A stretch of DNA of 54,417 nucleotides. Origin: Rhynchosporium graminicola (taxonomy: Eukaryota; Ascomycota; Leotiomycetes; Helotiales; Ploettnerulaceae). Each line of letters opens with the position of its first letter. Position 1 is the first letter of the stretch. This document shows positions 34,807 to 46,857 of the stretch, piece after piece. The translations under genes were made by a program, and so were the position numbers. The notes under the pieces are model-generated. The model had not been told where the DNA came from. It was given only the letters and a program-made list of their open reading frames with translations, and ran no database searches. The stretch spans positions 1 to 54,417 of the forward strand of contig FJUW01000049.1 of NCBI GenBank assembly GCA_900074885.1, in the 5' to 3' direction.

Positions 34807-35097
34807 CGTTCAGAAGGTGCTTGAGACAGAAAGTATTTAGACGATACGATGCGAAGTATCCGAATGGTAGCAATGGAGTTCAGCTTTAGCTTATACCTCG
34901 GCAGGTTGATATGTAGTTTCAGGTCTTTATTTTACTTGAGACACTCTGATTGGCTAGTCACGTTGTCACAGCCTGAGGAGAAGTCGCTGCTATGTCACGA
35001 GAAAGTTTTGAGCAAACAGAACAAACACCTGAACAGCTAGCGTCTTCCTTCAGCAGAATCAGCACCCGCGCCACCGTTTTGGTTGCTAAGCGAGCAT

Positions 35098-35429
35098 CTA
35101 TAAAAGCTCCCATCTCGCCCTCTGTGGGAAAATTTTCCAACTCCATTCCCCATAACCTCCAGTCCCAGAATTCTTTCCCCTTTGTACACCTTCCTATTTC
35201 TTTGCTTCCATCAAATTACGCAATTCCACATTCCCTCAAGGCAGCAGGTCAAACCAAGTACGTTGCGATTGTTTGTTTACCTCCGCGTCTCATCTCATCT
35301 GTTCACCTTCCAACCCTTGCCTTTCCTAATTCTTATAGACGGTGCATCCTGCGCTACGACTATTATCTGCGCTCTCGCAGACGATGATTTGGAAAAGACA
35401 TGCTAATCAATGTGTTCCCAGATCAATTC
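35098..35429 (+). promoter_or_regulatory. TATA box and leader of the plus-strand MPQPKRK gene, with probable leader intron
   Basis: TATAAAA at 35098-35104 is followed by a C/T-rich stretch typical of fungal transcription start regions. A probable leader intron runs from the GTACGT donor at 35258 to the TTATAG acceptor ending at 35338, with a CTAAT branch site. An upstream ATG (35386) in another frame precedes the chosen start. The open frame from 34992 across this region is probably chance. Confidence 0.45.
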
Positions 35430-35597
35430 ATGCCCCAACCAAAACGAAAGCCAGGTCCCGAATACACACCGCCAAAGAGCTCCCTTCCAAAGAAAGACTA
35501 CACCCCCAACCAGAATCCACATCCAAGGAAACCAATCAAGGTACGGCATTTTCCATTTTGTCCTCCGTCCTCGTCTACATCTCGTGGCAGGTTATAA
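35430..35597 (+). CDS. Small basic protein, MPQPKRK family (partner of 34669-34806)
   Basis: Thirty-seven codons from ATG 35430 give MPQPKRKPGPEYTPPK, KKDYTP and RKPIK, clearly related to the divergent minus-strand protein, with mostly synonymous change at shared residues. Codon 37 is followed by GTACGG. Reading through adds 18 residues to TAA at 35597. Splicing 35541-35590 (acceptor GGCAG) would instead end at 35632 after VIKDCLSQGQSPF. It is Lys/Pro-rich and basic, with a PKRK cluster and no signal peptide. The function is unknown to me. The two genes look like an inverted duplication that has diverged. Confidence 0.55.
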   Translation: MPQPKRKPGPEYTPPKSSLPKKDYTPNQNPHPRKPIKVRHFPFCPPSSSTSRGRL

Positions 35598-36054
35598 AAG
35601 ATTGCCTTTCACAGGGGCAGTCGCCCTTCTGACCAACTTGCTTCGGCGGGAGTGGAACGAAGGTCTTCCTGTACGCAAAGGAGCTGGTAAATAAATCTAT
35701 GGTCTCGACTGTAATAGTCAATGAGTCCACGCGTCAGACCTCCGGGCTGTGCATTTCTGGTCGGGAGCCTTACTGCTTACTGAGTACGATTGATTCTGAG
35801 GGTCCTTGGGGTGTAGACGGGTTGCAATCTTTCAATATGTTGTCGTACTCAGTTGGCCCATCCCAGCTGACACTGAGCCATCTTTTAGCCAGATCGAAAT
35901 CTTGGTCGTCAAGATCCAACGAAGAGAATGTCAAACCGACAGTCCGCACTTTCGCCCGCTTAAACGACCTTCTACTCCGCAAACAGCATCGATTCTCTGC
36001 ATGCTGCTGAGCTGGTAATTGCATCCTCCCCCAGAACTAGATAGACTTACTGAT
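35598..36054. other. Region between the small gene and the membrane-protein gene
   Basis: Overlapping open frames occur on both strands: plus 35699-36010 and minus 36024-35770, both with true ATG starts. The minus frame contains DDQDFDLAKRWLSVSWDGP and reads somewhat protein-like. None has a recognised domain or supporting relative here. A possible intron (GTAATT at 36015 to TGCCAG ending 36063) could extend the downstream gene upstream. Confidence 0.4.
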
Positions 36055-36543
36055 ATGTGCCAGATATCCCTGGCTAAGTTGTTCGTCAGCCAGTGGTGTG
36101 ATTTGGAAGCTCAGAAAGTGAAGAATGAGCACAAAGTACGCTTGCTAGTCAACTTCAAAGTCGATCCCAACGTTACTAACAATAGACAGAAAAACGAAAA
36201 TCAAACTCGACAGATGGAAATCGATCGTGTCATGCAGGATAAGCTCGCAGATTATGGGCGTCATGTAAGTTCATCTTTATGTCTCAGAGTTATTGCTGAC
36301 AGTCGTAGGCCAATGACCAAAAGCACCAACGGTTCATGATTGTTTGGTGTACCGTGGGACTTTTTGCTGGTTCGGTGATTGCGATCTATCTCGAATCCTT
36401 CAGTAAGAGCTCCTCTCCTCAAGATACCACTCAGTCTTCCTAACTCGACATTATACATAGTTCTGGGCCTTGCTGTTGCTTCGGTATTTACGCTTTTCTA
36501 CGATGCATACAACCGTAATTCTGCCACAGAGGTTGCCGATTGA
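36055..36543 (+). CDS. Small two-helix membrane protein, 3 exons, 128 aa
   Basis: Exons 36055-36264, 36309-36402 and 36461-36543 give 128 residues. Both introns are classical: GTAAGT to GTCGTAG with a CTGAC branch, and GTAAGA to CATAG with a CTAAC branch. Phases are consistent. Residues 1-78 are charged and helical (LEAQKVKNEHKVRLLVNFKV, then an Asn/Gln/Arg-rich stretch). Two hydrophobic segments follow at about 79-98 (FMIVWCTVGLFAGSVIAIYL) and 102-115 (ILGLAVASVFTLFY), separated by a short ESF turn, so they form a membrane hairpin with both ends on the same side. The start is the first ATG in frame; an upstream exon cannot be excluded. No family is recognised, so the function is unknown. Confidence 0.65.
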
Positions 36544-37163
36544 AACATCTGAATCAAGGATCGGATGAAACACTTTATATAGTGCTCATATAATACGCAG
36601 GCTTAAGATCAGGTATACATGGAGTCTCGTTGTTTGGCAGCTACTTGGGTTACGGTGGCATAGTGGAATGTGTTTGTTTGGGTCATGGCGTTCAGTGCCG
36701 GTTTTTATGCTTTGTTTTCTCAACAGCCACCAAGGGCTTTTGTGGGTACCTGGATATGGTTGGAGTTTTATTTGAGAGCTTGCGTGGACATATTGTTAGA
36801 TTGCGAAGTCAGACTTCGTTGGGACATGTAGTCGATCTTGACTGAGGAAGTTTTCGGCAGAAGCTGGGTTAACCAGTCCAATGTATTCCTCCAGTAGCTT
36901 CATCCTTATGAATGCAAGTGATATGGTTGATATGATAGTTCAATTTCAAGCAAAAGCATCCAAGACAGAACCTCAAATCCACCAGTATTATTTAAATGAG
37001 GAATCTTACTTAGCATATTGTTAATATATCGTTGAATCTTCTTAGGGAACTTGCCGTACATCTTCGTGATGTTGATCATTGCTCAATTTCCTGCTGCTCA
37101 TCAGGCCTCTCGTCCTCTCTCTTTGTGATTAGAAAGGCGTGTTCGAGTACAACTGCACTACTT
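36544..37163. other. Gene-free stretch up to the hAT boundary
   Basis: Probably the 3' end of the preceding gene. A frame at 36630-36845 begins with TTG and has no recognisable content. Normal composition continues to 37163 and changes abruptly at the transposon end. Confidence 0.6.
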
Positions 37164-37688
37164 CAGTGTGCGAAATAATTAGATATCTAATTAAAGGTAA
37201 CTCAGAGTTGATCTAATCTAATCTAATTATAATTGATTTAATCGATTAAAAATCGATTAACTCACGTGACTTTAGACTAGCACGTATTAGGCTTAGATCT
37301 TCGCTTAACTTTCCTTTCTAACCTTAGGCCCTCGCTACTTAAGGCGAACTCGCCACTTGATGCGAGAGTCTACTAAGTCTTCTTAAAGTAGAAATTACTA
37401 GAACTTACTATTAGAAATCAAGTTTCTATTAGTAATAATAGCTTATTAATCTTATATAATCTAGAAACTATTAGAAATAACTAGAATTTGCTTTCTAATC
37501 GTAGATTTATAATCGGTCTTCTAGATAATTCTATTCTATTCTAGCGATTTCTAATACTTATAAATCAACGAATCTATTCGTAATATACTTAGAAATCGAT
37601 ATCTAAGTAGATTCTTCTAGAAACTATATATTTTATATATAACCTTTACTCCCTCGTAGTAATCGAAATATCTTTTTTAGATTATCGA

Positions 37689-37856
37689 TGTCACGGGTGA
37701 GCAACGCGTACGCAGATGGTCAAGTGTAGTATTCAAGAAGTTCGATACAGGAGAGAGTCAGGTTCTAGCCTGGCTCCGAAGGAAAACATGCGGGTGCCGC
37801 TAGGCTTAGTAAGCACAGGCATCGCCGGTGCTTAATCCTGGGGCTCGCCCCTTACA
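37689..37856. repeat. Unmutated 168-bp solo LTR-like insertion (G)
   Basis: A GC-rich, RIP-free block starting TGTCACGGG and ending CCCTTACA sits inside AT-rich hAT sequence. It is flanked by the 5-bp duplication ATCGA (37684-37688 and 37857-37861). TG...CA ends and a 5-bp duplication fit a solo LTR of another family. Short hairpins (GGGGCTCGCCCC, GGCATCGCCGGTGC) are present. No internal region is found. Confidence 0.7.
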
Positions 37857-38039
37857 ATCGATATCTAGTATTACTTTTATACTTATCTTACTCTTTACTC
37901 TTATATATCTGTATATTCATATATATATATATATATATTTCTACCTCTATTATATCTACTGCCGGTTATCAGATAGCTATCTCTATTAGTAGAGCTTAAA
38001 ACGCCTTTGATTTTGAGATTAATACTAAAGATTCCTATT

Positions 38040-39998
38040 ATCTTTGAAAAGGGTCTCTTTTCTAAGACTTTAGAGCCTCCTAGAGAGGACTCTACGGAGC
38101 CTCGATTAGTTACTTTTAAGTACTTATATAAAGGTTATATATAAGTATTAAATTCTACTCTTTATATATATATATATATACTAATAATTTATATAGAAAA
38201 GTCTTTAAAGGCTAGAGAGTAAATCACTCTACGAGTAATTATAATACTTATTAAAAGTTTAATTATAAGGCTTTTTGATATACGAAGAGTCTTATTATAG
38301 CTAGACTCGGAATCTAGTAAGTTAGTAATATCTTTATATAATAATAAGTAAACTAACTAATTATTAGATAATTCCGACTTTAAAGAAACTTCTAGTTAAG
38401 GAAGTAGTAGTAATTAAGCTACTATAACTTAGGCTTTCAGCTCTTTAAGAGGTACTAAGAGGCTTGCTTCGCCTATTAAAGAATTAATTAATTTAAATAG
38501 ATATAAGTCGCTATTAATACGATTTATTATCGAAAATAATCTATCTTTTAGAAGTATTTTAAGTACTTCTTTTAGAGAATTAACTCTTTATTTAACGAGT
38601 AAGTCGCTCTTATATATATTACTAATAATAATTTACTAAATTTATAATAGGCAATCTCCTCTTTTTTATAATAAGATACTTTACGACTATTTAAATAGTT
38701 TCTATAAGCAGAGAAGAGATATAATTTAAGAAGAACTAGATCTAAACATTAAAGAGAAGGGCTATTCTTCTTTAACCTCAGACACGTGGACTACTATAAA
38801 CTAAGACTCTTATCTAGGGGTTACTATATGAGTTTCCTTATATTATTGTTAATTATTATTATAGTTGTTATATTAATAGTAGCTTTAAGCTTAAGTCATA
38901 CGCTATTAGTATAGCTTATATAAGCGAACTTTACTCCGGAAAGTATATATTTAAGGTTTTATCTAAAGCCTTAGAAGAGTAGAATATTCAAGATAGTATT
39001 ATAAGGTATAATAATATTCCTTTACTTTATGTAAGATATAATTAACCAATTATTTATAGTATCACTCGAGATAACGCTAGCTCGAACGATACTCTAATCC
39101 GATCTTTTATTTAAGACTATGATATAAAGGGAATTAAATTTCAAGGAGACATAGCGTTTTTAGCTCACGTGCTTAACCTTATCGTTCAAGATATATTAAA
39201 GAATATTATAAAGGACGCTTATAGCGAACTTGATAATAGAGGAGATATAGCTAATATCGAGAATAATAGAGAAGAGAATTTAAGTAATAGTAAGTAAGTT
39301 CCTATTAATATTTTTATATATACTAATTATATTAGATACCTCCTTATAGGGAAGAATTCGAACTATTATATTAGGCCTTAAATATTCAGAAGAGAATGAT
39401 AGAGCCTTAAAGAGGCATATAGAGGCCTTAGAAATTGAAAATGCTCGCTTTCTGTAACTAGATAAGTTATTAATCTATTAATTATAGAAATATATACTAA
39501 TATCTTTATTATTATAGATTAAAAAATAAGAAAGTCTTCTATAGCTAATATGCTTAAGAATTTCCTTAATATATAGCCTGCTATTCAGCGGTTATATCTA
39601 CTTCTGATAGTAGATCGTTTAAGAAGTATAAAAGTATATTACTTCTTATCGAAGGAGAACTAGAGTATATACGAAAGTTCTTACGAGTCTTCGATATATT
39701 CGTTAAAACTACGACGAAATTAAAAGCTGAGAAATACCCGACTATATATTATCTAGTACTTGAAGTATATAAGATATATACTAGGCTAGAGACTATTCGA
39801 GACGATTATAAAATAATAAGTAACTCCTTTACTTATATAGCTTCAATACTAATATATAATTATAGGAACCTTTTACTTCTGCTATTAATAAGGGAATCGC
39901 TAAGCTTCGGAAGTATTATCCGATTTCCAGTATTACCAATTATATTAAAGCTTTATATATTAGCTTAATACTTAATCCTATAATTAAAATAGACGAAT
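38040..39998 (+). pseudogene. hAT transposase, N-terminal and catalytic part, RIP-inactivated
   Basis: The plus-strand translation shows SLTSDTWTTIN (about 38760-38800), the hAT catalytic block with the first Asp. It then shows TRDNASSND (about 39064-39090) with the second Asp and AHVLNLIVQDIL (about 39160-39195), a conserved hAT helix. TAG/TAA stops are frequent. The sequence stops at the CGAAT target site, where C' begins, and resumes at 49075. Confidence 0.78.
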
Positions 39999-40200
39999 TA
40001 TAACGACACAAGACTCAAGGCGGTATATAAGCAGGAATAAATAAGTAGGGAGGCCAAGAGCGATCTTATATAGTCTAGTACGAAGGAAACAGAAAGATAT
40101 AGAGCTCTGGAGGAGTCTGCACCTTCTATATATACAAGGAGGGTATACCTAAGGCACCGATACTAGCCCGTATCTGCCACGTATACTATACGCCGTCATA
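39999..40200 (-). repeat. C' 3' LTR (202 bp, left side)
   Basis: Reverse complement of the C LTR. It begins TATAACGACAC (RIP-changed TGTAAC) and ends GCCGTCATA. The polypurine tract complement (TTACCCCCTTCC) follows at 40201. Confidence 0.92.
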
Positions 40201-40220
40201 TTACCCCCTTCCAAGAAAAA

Positions 40221-40236
40221 GGCTCGCCCTCGAGCC
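40221..40236 (-). promoter_or_regulatory. C' hairpin near the polypurine tract
   Basis: GGCTCGCCCTCGAGCC is the reverse complement of the C hairpin, unmutated, next to the tract at 40201-40212. Confidence 0.72.
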
Positions 40237-40372
40237 TTTAAAGCTAAATAACGAAAGAAAAGCGAGTCAAATTAAGTCAAGTTCTAAACAAAATCCAAGT
40301 AACTATTAATCTAAAGCGTAAGACGCAAATTATTCCTTCTATAAATCACTCCTTCTTCGTCTTTAAGGTCGG

Positions 40373-40414
40373 ACAATCGACCTTATAGTGACCGTGCTTC
40401 TTATAGTAGTAATA
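40373..40414 (-). pseudogene. C' Gag zinc-knuckle remnant
   Basis: The minus strand encodes two Tyr (TAT) codons where Cys is expected, then KKHGHYKVDC, with exact C-x2-C-x4-H-x4-C spacing. TGT to TAT is a RIP change, so the ancestral motif is a CCHC zinc knuckle that binds retroelement RNA. It sits near the 3' end of the element, with gag-like sequence upstream in the 47.4-48.4 kb piece. Confidence 0.6.
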
Positions 40415-40528
40415 CTATACTTCCTCGATAGGTATTAAGGGCTCCGAAGACGTACTACTCATCGGTAAAGCTAGAGCAGCTCGAGGTATTAAAAGTAGTC
40501 GAGAGAGTTCCAAATCGAGTGCCGTAAG

Positions 40529-40763
40529 TGTGACGACTGGTCAGGTTTAGAGGTTTCTCCCTATTAGTAGAAACACTTACTACTAAGCGAGATTATACGA
40601 GTAGAGTTTAGGGGCCCCTTTTCATATATATACTTCCCTTCTCTCTCTACTTCTTTATTCCTTAGTTATAGATTCTTAAGTGATTCTTACTACTTTATAT
40701 TTATAGTAATATGAGGTCTTATTACTCAGGTAGTTTTAAGACCTTTCTAGAGTAAGCGTTATA
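40529..40763 (+). repeat. A3 5' LTR (235 bp)
   Basis: TGTGACGACTGG to GCGTTATA. AGTTATAGAT at 40664-40673 pairs with the primer-binding site ATCTATAACT at 40766-40775. Confidence 0.95.
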
Positions 40764-40879
40764 TTATCTATAACTCTTTTACTTATATCTAGGAAGATAG
40801 TAAATATCTACTTATATTATACTTCTGTGCCTAGAGCTACTAAACGCAAGAGACTACGCTATACGGAGAAGGCTTATAC

Positions 40880-43800
40880 TAAGTATAAACTTGAAGAATA
40901 GTACCTAAACCGAAGTAACCTAAGTCCGATAAATCGACTACCGGTTCTCTAACTTCCTCTATCTCCTATTCTTTAGCGACTTGTAATACTCGCTATAACT
41001 TATCTCTCTCTATAGTAGAGAGTACTCGCGATAACGCCTCGTCCGAGTTAAGCTCCTTAACTCCTATTATAATTAATAAACTTACTAAGTTACTAAACCT
41101 CTCTGATAATACTCTTATATTAATAGTAACTATAAGTAACTTATAGGAAGACTGCGCTTATTAGCTATAAGAGGTAGAAAGGAAGCTCGCGGAGGAGAGA
41201 TAATTAAACGTCGACTTATCTATAGAACTATATTAGTTACGAGACGAGTTCCTAGAACTACGCTAGTTAATTACTTAGCGCTCTACTAAGTTTATATCGT
41301 TTAATAACATTTAATCGCGTATAATACTACTATTATTAATTAAAGAAGATAACGCTACTCTTACGCTTAATAATTATTATAAAGAATAATCTACCGGAGG
41401 AATATAATTAATATTATACGCTACGCGTATAGAGAAGATACAGAACATTCTAAATAAGCTCTCTAATAGAATCGACTACTCTCTAAAACTCTAGGAAGTA
41501 TAGATACGTAACGCCCTCCGGCGCTACTCTAGCTACTTTATCGATAAAGATTACTATAAAGATTAGTTACTTAACTAAATAGAAGGAATAGCTAGAACTT
41601 ACTTAGAACTCTTATTCTTAGAACTAGAATATACTAAAGAAGGTAATATAATCGATTCACTCGATATAATTACTTAACTCGTCTCCTTCTTATCTAATCT
41701 ATACGACTAATAAACTATAAGAGCTAGTTACTTCGCGCTAAAGATAGATTATAAGTAGACTTTCTAGATATTCTATTACGAGTTTCGTACGCTAGCTCGT
41801 AAAGCTAAAGTAAATGATTAATCGACTCTGAAAATGGACTTATAGGAGAAGCTACTTATATAGCTACGGAAATAGCTCTTCTAATAGTACCGAACGTTAA
41901 GGATACTAGAAGAATATATTAAGGCTATATAAGCTAAAGACTAAGGTTAATTTATTGAAAAGACTTACTATTCCGAGTCTTCAGCTAAGGCTAGCGCGAC
42001 TCGGGAACGCCTTATAAATATCTCCTCTTAGCGCTATAGTACTAACTCCTCTTCTTATCCGCAAATTGGTTTTCTTACGCCCGAGAATACTAATACGACT
42101 AGTAAATAAGTACTATACTCTGCACGAAACGATACGCCTCGTGTATAATCGCTAGCGAATGCTCCTTATTACTTTACGCTTACCTTATACTTACGCTTAT
42201 TATTAGCTCGACTTAATACTTCGTATCGAATCAACGTAATTAACGCTAATAACGATATTAATAGCGAGTTAGAAGATAATAATAACAAAGAAACGTATAA
42301 TAATACTTAGGAGTATATTAAACCGCTAGTAAAAGATTACGCTTAGGGAAAGACTCTTTCTTAGGTAGTATATAAGATATGCGATATCTTGACCTTATAA
42401 AGCTTCTTAGTAGTTAATCGTTTACTATACGTGCTACTCTTACTAAGAATAGACTCTCGTATAAGCTACTCGCACTTCTCGATTCTGGAGCTAATAGATA
42501 CTATTTTATTAATTATTCTTTTCTTAAATCTCTTTTCTTCTTCTTGAAACCTTTAATTTACCTTCTACTAAACGTAATTCCTATTAAAAGCTTTAATAGC
42601 GTTAATAGTAGTACTATTAGTTACTATACGATACTTAATTTAATAGTAGATCGTCGCGTTTAGGTATTTACTCCCTTTCTTATTACTACTCTCGGAAACT
42701 ATAGTATTATACTCAGAAGGACTTAGCTTTCGGAATATTAAGTACTCTTAGATACCTCTAAATAATAGATTATTTAGCTACTATATACTCCTCCTAGTAA
42801 CGTTTATAACTCTCTGATCGAGATCAAGGACTTATATAAATACTATACTTACTAGCGCTACTAATACGACGCTAACGAACGAAACGAACGCTTTAATTAG
42901 TTCTGGGAAGCGTACGAGGAATAGCGAAGCGTAGCTAACTCTCTTATTAATATTCGAGCTATTATTAACTCTATCTCTGTTATTAAACGATTATTACTAG
43001 CTTAGAAGCGTACTTCTAGGGAGACTTATAGCTATAAAAATATCTAAAACTCTTCTCTAGAGAGTATTCTATAGGTAACTAACTCTCTATTACTACTGCC
43101 GATTAATTAGGACTATTTCTCCGGCGTTTATACTACTTATTATAGATACAATAAGCTTAAGTGTTTATTATCTGAAGAATAAGAATAGAGTAATAAAGAG
43201 AAGTCTTTATACTCTAGAGAAGCTACTAATATACGGCCGAAGTGCGTACGATTTAGCGATATTATTACTTATATCCCGCATGAATCTCTACTTTAATCCT
43301 AATTAGAAGTCTTTATATTAAAGACTTACGTATAAGACTACGCTTATATAATTTATACTATAGATTAATAGTTACTCGGAATATTATCTCGCGACTTAAC
43401 AGAAGCTACTTAAAGTATAAATATAGCTATTACGATATTTCGGAAGCGATTAAGATCACCTCGTATACTTAGACCTCTTCTAGAGCCTCCTGCGCTAGAG
43501 ATTTATATAATTAGTAGCTTAGCTTTCTATCTCTTATATAAACGCTAGAAGTCTTCTAACGATAAGATCTTCTCTATTACTCTTTATGAGATAGATAAGC
43601 TTCTTAACGACCGAATCGTAGTTTAGTAACGTAATACTACTATCGTATCTTTGACTATTAACCTTACGGAATATCGTAAAACCGCTTAGTAATTTACTAT
43701 TAGCTTAAGCGAATTAGATTCAGAACTATAGATCTCTTACGGGTATAGCTAGTAGGTATATGTCTTTTCTAAGGAAGCTAGCGATATTCTCCTTTCTTAT

Positions 43801-46800
43801 TACTTATACGATTACCGAATTAAGCTTAAGGAAAGGGCTAAGAAGAGCTTTAAATACTCCTCCTTATATAAGATATCAGTTAAAGAACTTGAAGTTATTA
43901 AGGCGTATATTACTAATAACTTAGCTAAAGGTTTTATCGAACCTTCTTAAGTACTATACGCTATACTTATTCTTTTCGTTAAGAAAGCTAATAGAAGTCT
44001 AAGATTCTATATTGACTTTCGCGCACTTAATAACCTTACGAGGAAGGATTAATATCTATTGCTATTAATCGATAAAACGCTAGCTAGAATCTCTACTACT
44101 AAGATATTTACTAAACTAGATATTCGCTAGGCGTTCTACCGAATTCGAATAGATCTAGCCTCTAAAGAGTATACGAACTTCCGGACATATTAAAGAATAT
44201 ATAAGTAAAAGGTACTCCCTTTCGGTCTGACTAACGGCCCTGCGATATACTAGCGATATATGAATAACGTCTTATTCGACTACTTAGACGACTTCTATAT
44301 AATATATCTAGATAATATTCTGATTTACTCTGACGACTTATTATAATATTAATTATATATATATAAGGTATTATAACGATTATAAGACGCTAGATTATAA
44401 GCTAACCTTAAGAAGTATAAATTTAATATTACTTATACTAAATACTTTAGATTTATTATTTCTACTTCTAGGATCGAGGTAGATCCTAAGAAGGTTAATA
44501 TTATATAATCTTATAATTACTTAACTATAGTTAAGGGCGTATAATTATTCTTAGGCTTTTATAACTTCTACTAACGATTTATTAAGGACTACGGAATTAT
44601 TATAAAACCTCTTATATAACTTACTAAAAATAACGTATTATTTCGGTTCGCTAGGGAGTATAAAGATACTTTTAATTACTTAAAGCACGCTCTTACTTTA
44701 GTACTACTCCTCTACTATTATTAGTAATATCTACCTTATATAATCGAAATAGACGCTAGTAATAGAGTAATAGCAGGTATACTATCGTAATAGTATAACG
44801 AAGACTAGTTCCTAGTAGCTTACTTCTCTAAGACTATACTACCTGCCGAGCTTAATTACGCTATTTACGATAAGGAAATACTTATAATTATATAATCTTT
44901 TAGTAACTAGAGATCTGAGCTCGTAGGCGTATTATATCAGATCCGCGTTATTATTAATTATAAAGCTCTTAAGTACTTTATAACCTCTAAATAGCTAAAC
45001 GTATAATAAGCCCGATAAGCTAAGCTACTCGTAGATTATAACTTTATAATTACTTATCGACCTAGGAAGTATAATCTACTTGCTAATGCTCTCTCTCGCA
45101 GAATAGATAAATTAGATAACTAGAATAACGCTAAAAGAACTTAGCGTTTATAGTAGCTACTACGCGAAAACTAAATCGATCTAGTACTACTTATAAGTAA
45201 TCTCCGGAATAGCTCTAACTCTATAGATAACTTTAAGCTTATTAACGCCTTAGAAGTCGCCGACTTATCGCTAGTCTTTTCTATAGTATAGTAAGTACTT
45301 GACGCTAATCGCATTATGCTATTACTCTAAGTACTACGGAAATAAGCTCTCTCTACTACTCTTAGAAAACTAATTATAGAAAAAGATCTTCTACTCTATA
45401 AAGGAAGACTAATCGTACTTGATATTTTATGCTTTCGCACGCTACTTATATGCGAAGTATACGACTAATTAGAGATTACTTATCTAAGTGTAAAGAAGAC
45501 CTTATAACTGCTAGTATTATAATACTAGTAGTACGGAATCGCTTTAACTATTAACTAGTACTACTATAACTATTATACTTACTAACGAATTTAAGTGCCG
45601 CGCGATAAGAAACCGGGCTTCCTCTAACCTCTGCCTATATTATCACGTCTATAGGAGTATATTATAGTCGACTACTATAGCTTTAACTGCGATAAATATA
45701 ATTATAATAATGTTCTCGTATTTATCGACTGTTTTAGTAAATAAGTAATTAGTATTCTATGCCGAAAGACCTCTGATGCGCGTAACCTTATAAAGCTTTA
45801 CTTATATTACGTATACTACTATTTCGGAGCTCTATTAATAATTACTTCTAATAGAGGGCCTTAATTCGTTTCCTGTTTTTAGACTATAGTTATTATAATT
45901 CTTAGTACTAAAAGATAGCTTTCTGTAGTAGACTACTCGTAAATAGATAGCTAAATAGAGATCTATAACTAATATCTCTAATGTAGATTACGACTTTTTA
46001 TCTCTTACTATTAAGATAACTAGTCGGAATTCTTACTTATTATAGATTATGCCTAGATAACTCTCCCTTACGAATCCCTTAGAGGTCTCTTACCCTTTGA
46101 AGTTATTTATAGATATATACCTTGCGTTAATTAGAATTAGAAAGACTTACCTGACTCTACTATACCTATTAATAAGTTGAATACTTAGTAAGCTCTAGAT
46201 TACGCTAATTATCTATACGACGCTTAGACGACTACTTAATTAAGCCTCTAATATATATAAGCTAAGATATCCTAATCTTATAATCGCTTACGCTATAAAG
46301 TCGACTTTATTATAGATAACTTTATCTAGCTAGATATACGCTACTTTACGAGTACTTAACCTAGTAAAAAACTCGATTTCCTGATTAACGGACTCTTCCG
46401 TGTAATTAAAAAGATCGAAAGCTCTTATTGTCTAGAGCTTCCTACTAGTATAAAAGTATATAACGTATTCCCTATTACTAAGCTATAGAAGTATCTAAAC
46501 GACCCCTTACTAGGATAAACCTTACTATTACTACTACTTATTAATATTACTAGTAACGATGAATAGGAGATCGAAGATATACTTACGTGCTATAAGTAGC
46601 GTAATAGCCTCTTATACCGAGTTTCCTAGTTAAATTAAGACGTCGATCTCATATAGTACGACGCTATAGATATTAAATACGCTCCTACTAAGCTATAATA
46701 ATTCTACCTTAATAACTTAATATAAGCTAGACCTCCTGCTAGACTACCTGATTAGCTGAAAGCTTTCTACGATAGAATTAATAATTACGACTACCTTAAT

Positions 46801-46820
46801 AGTAATAAGGAAATAGACTA
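40880..46820 (+). pseudogene. A3 gag-pol with chromodomain, RIP-inactivated
   Basis: Gag and protease lie in the first 1.7 kb (DSGAN-type box near 42480-42500, less damaged than in A1). RT has YLDDFYI from 44281, RNase H has IEIDAS at about 44743-44760, integrase covers about 45.4-46.2 kb, and a chromodomain-like C-terminus lies at about 46565-46710. Stops are frequent throughout. Confidence 0.85.
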
Positions 46821-46822
46821 AC

Positions 46823-46857
46823 GCTCGAGGGCGAGCTTTTTTCAGAGGGGAGGGTAG
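46823..46857 (+). promoter_or_regulatory. A3 hairpin plus polypurine tract
   Basis: GCTCGAGGGCGAGC at 46823-46836, then a T-run and AGAGGGGAGGGTAG directly before the 3' LTR. Confidence 0.75.

Noticed and set aside
34992..35387. 131-codon plus-strand frame
   Set aside because: It spans a TATA box, a C/T-rich leader and a probable leader intron of the downstream small gene; its composition is that of untranslated leader.
35699..36024. Plus frame 35699-36010 and minus frame 36024-35770 with true ATG starts
   Set aside because: They overlap each other on opposite strands, neither has a relative in the window or a known motif, and no splice extension gives a better model.
24755..37163. A captured large mobile cargo element (giant transposon) spanning the gene island
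   Set aside because: No tyrosine recombinase gene or boundary repeats were found. The island edges coincide with ordinary transposon ends.
37689..37856. tRNA or SINE interpretation of the GC-rich block (contains GTTCGATAC)
   Set aside because: No cloverleaf or A-box could be placed. TG...CA ends and a 5-bp target duplication fit a solo LTR better.
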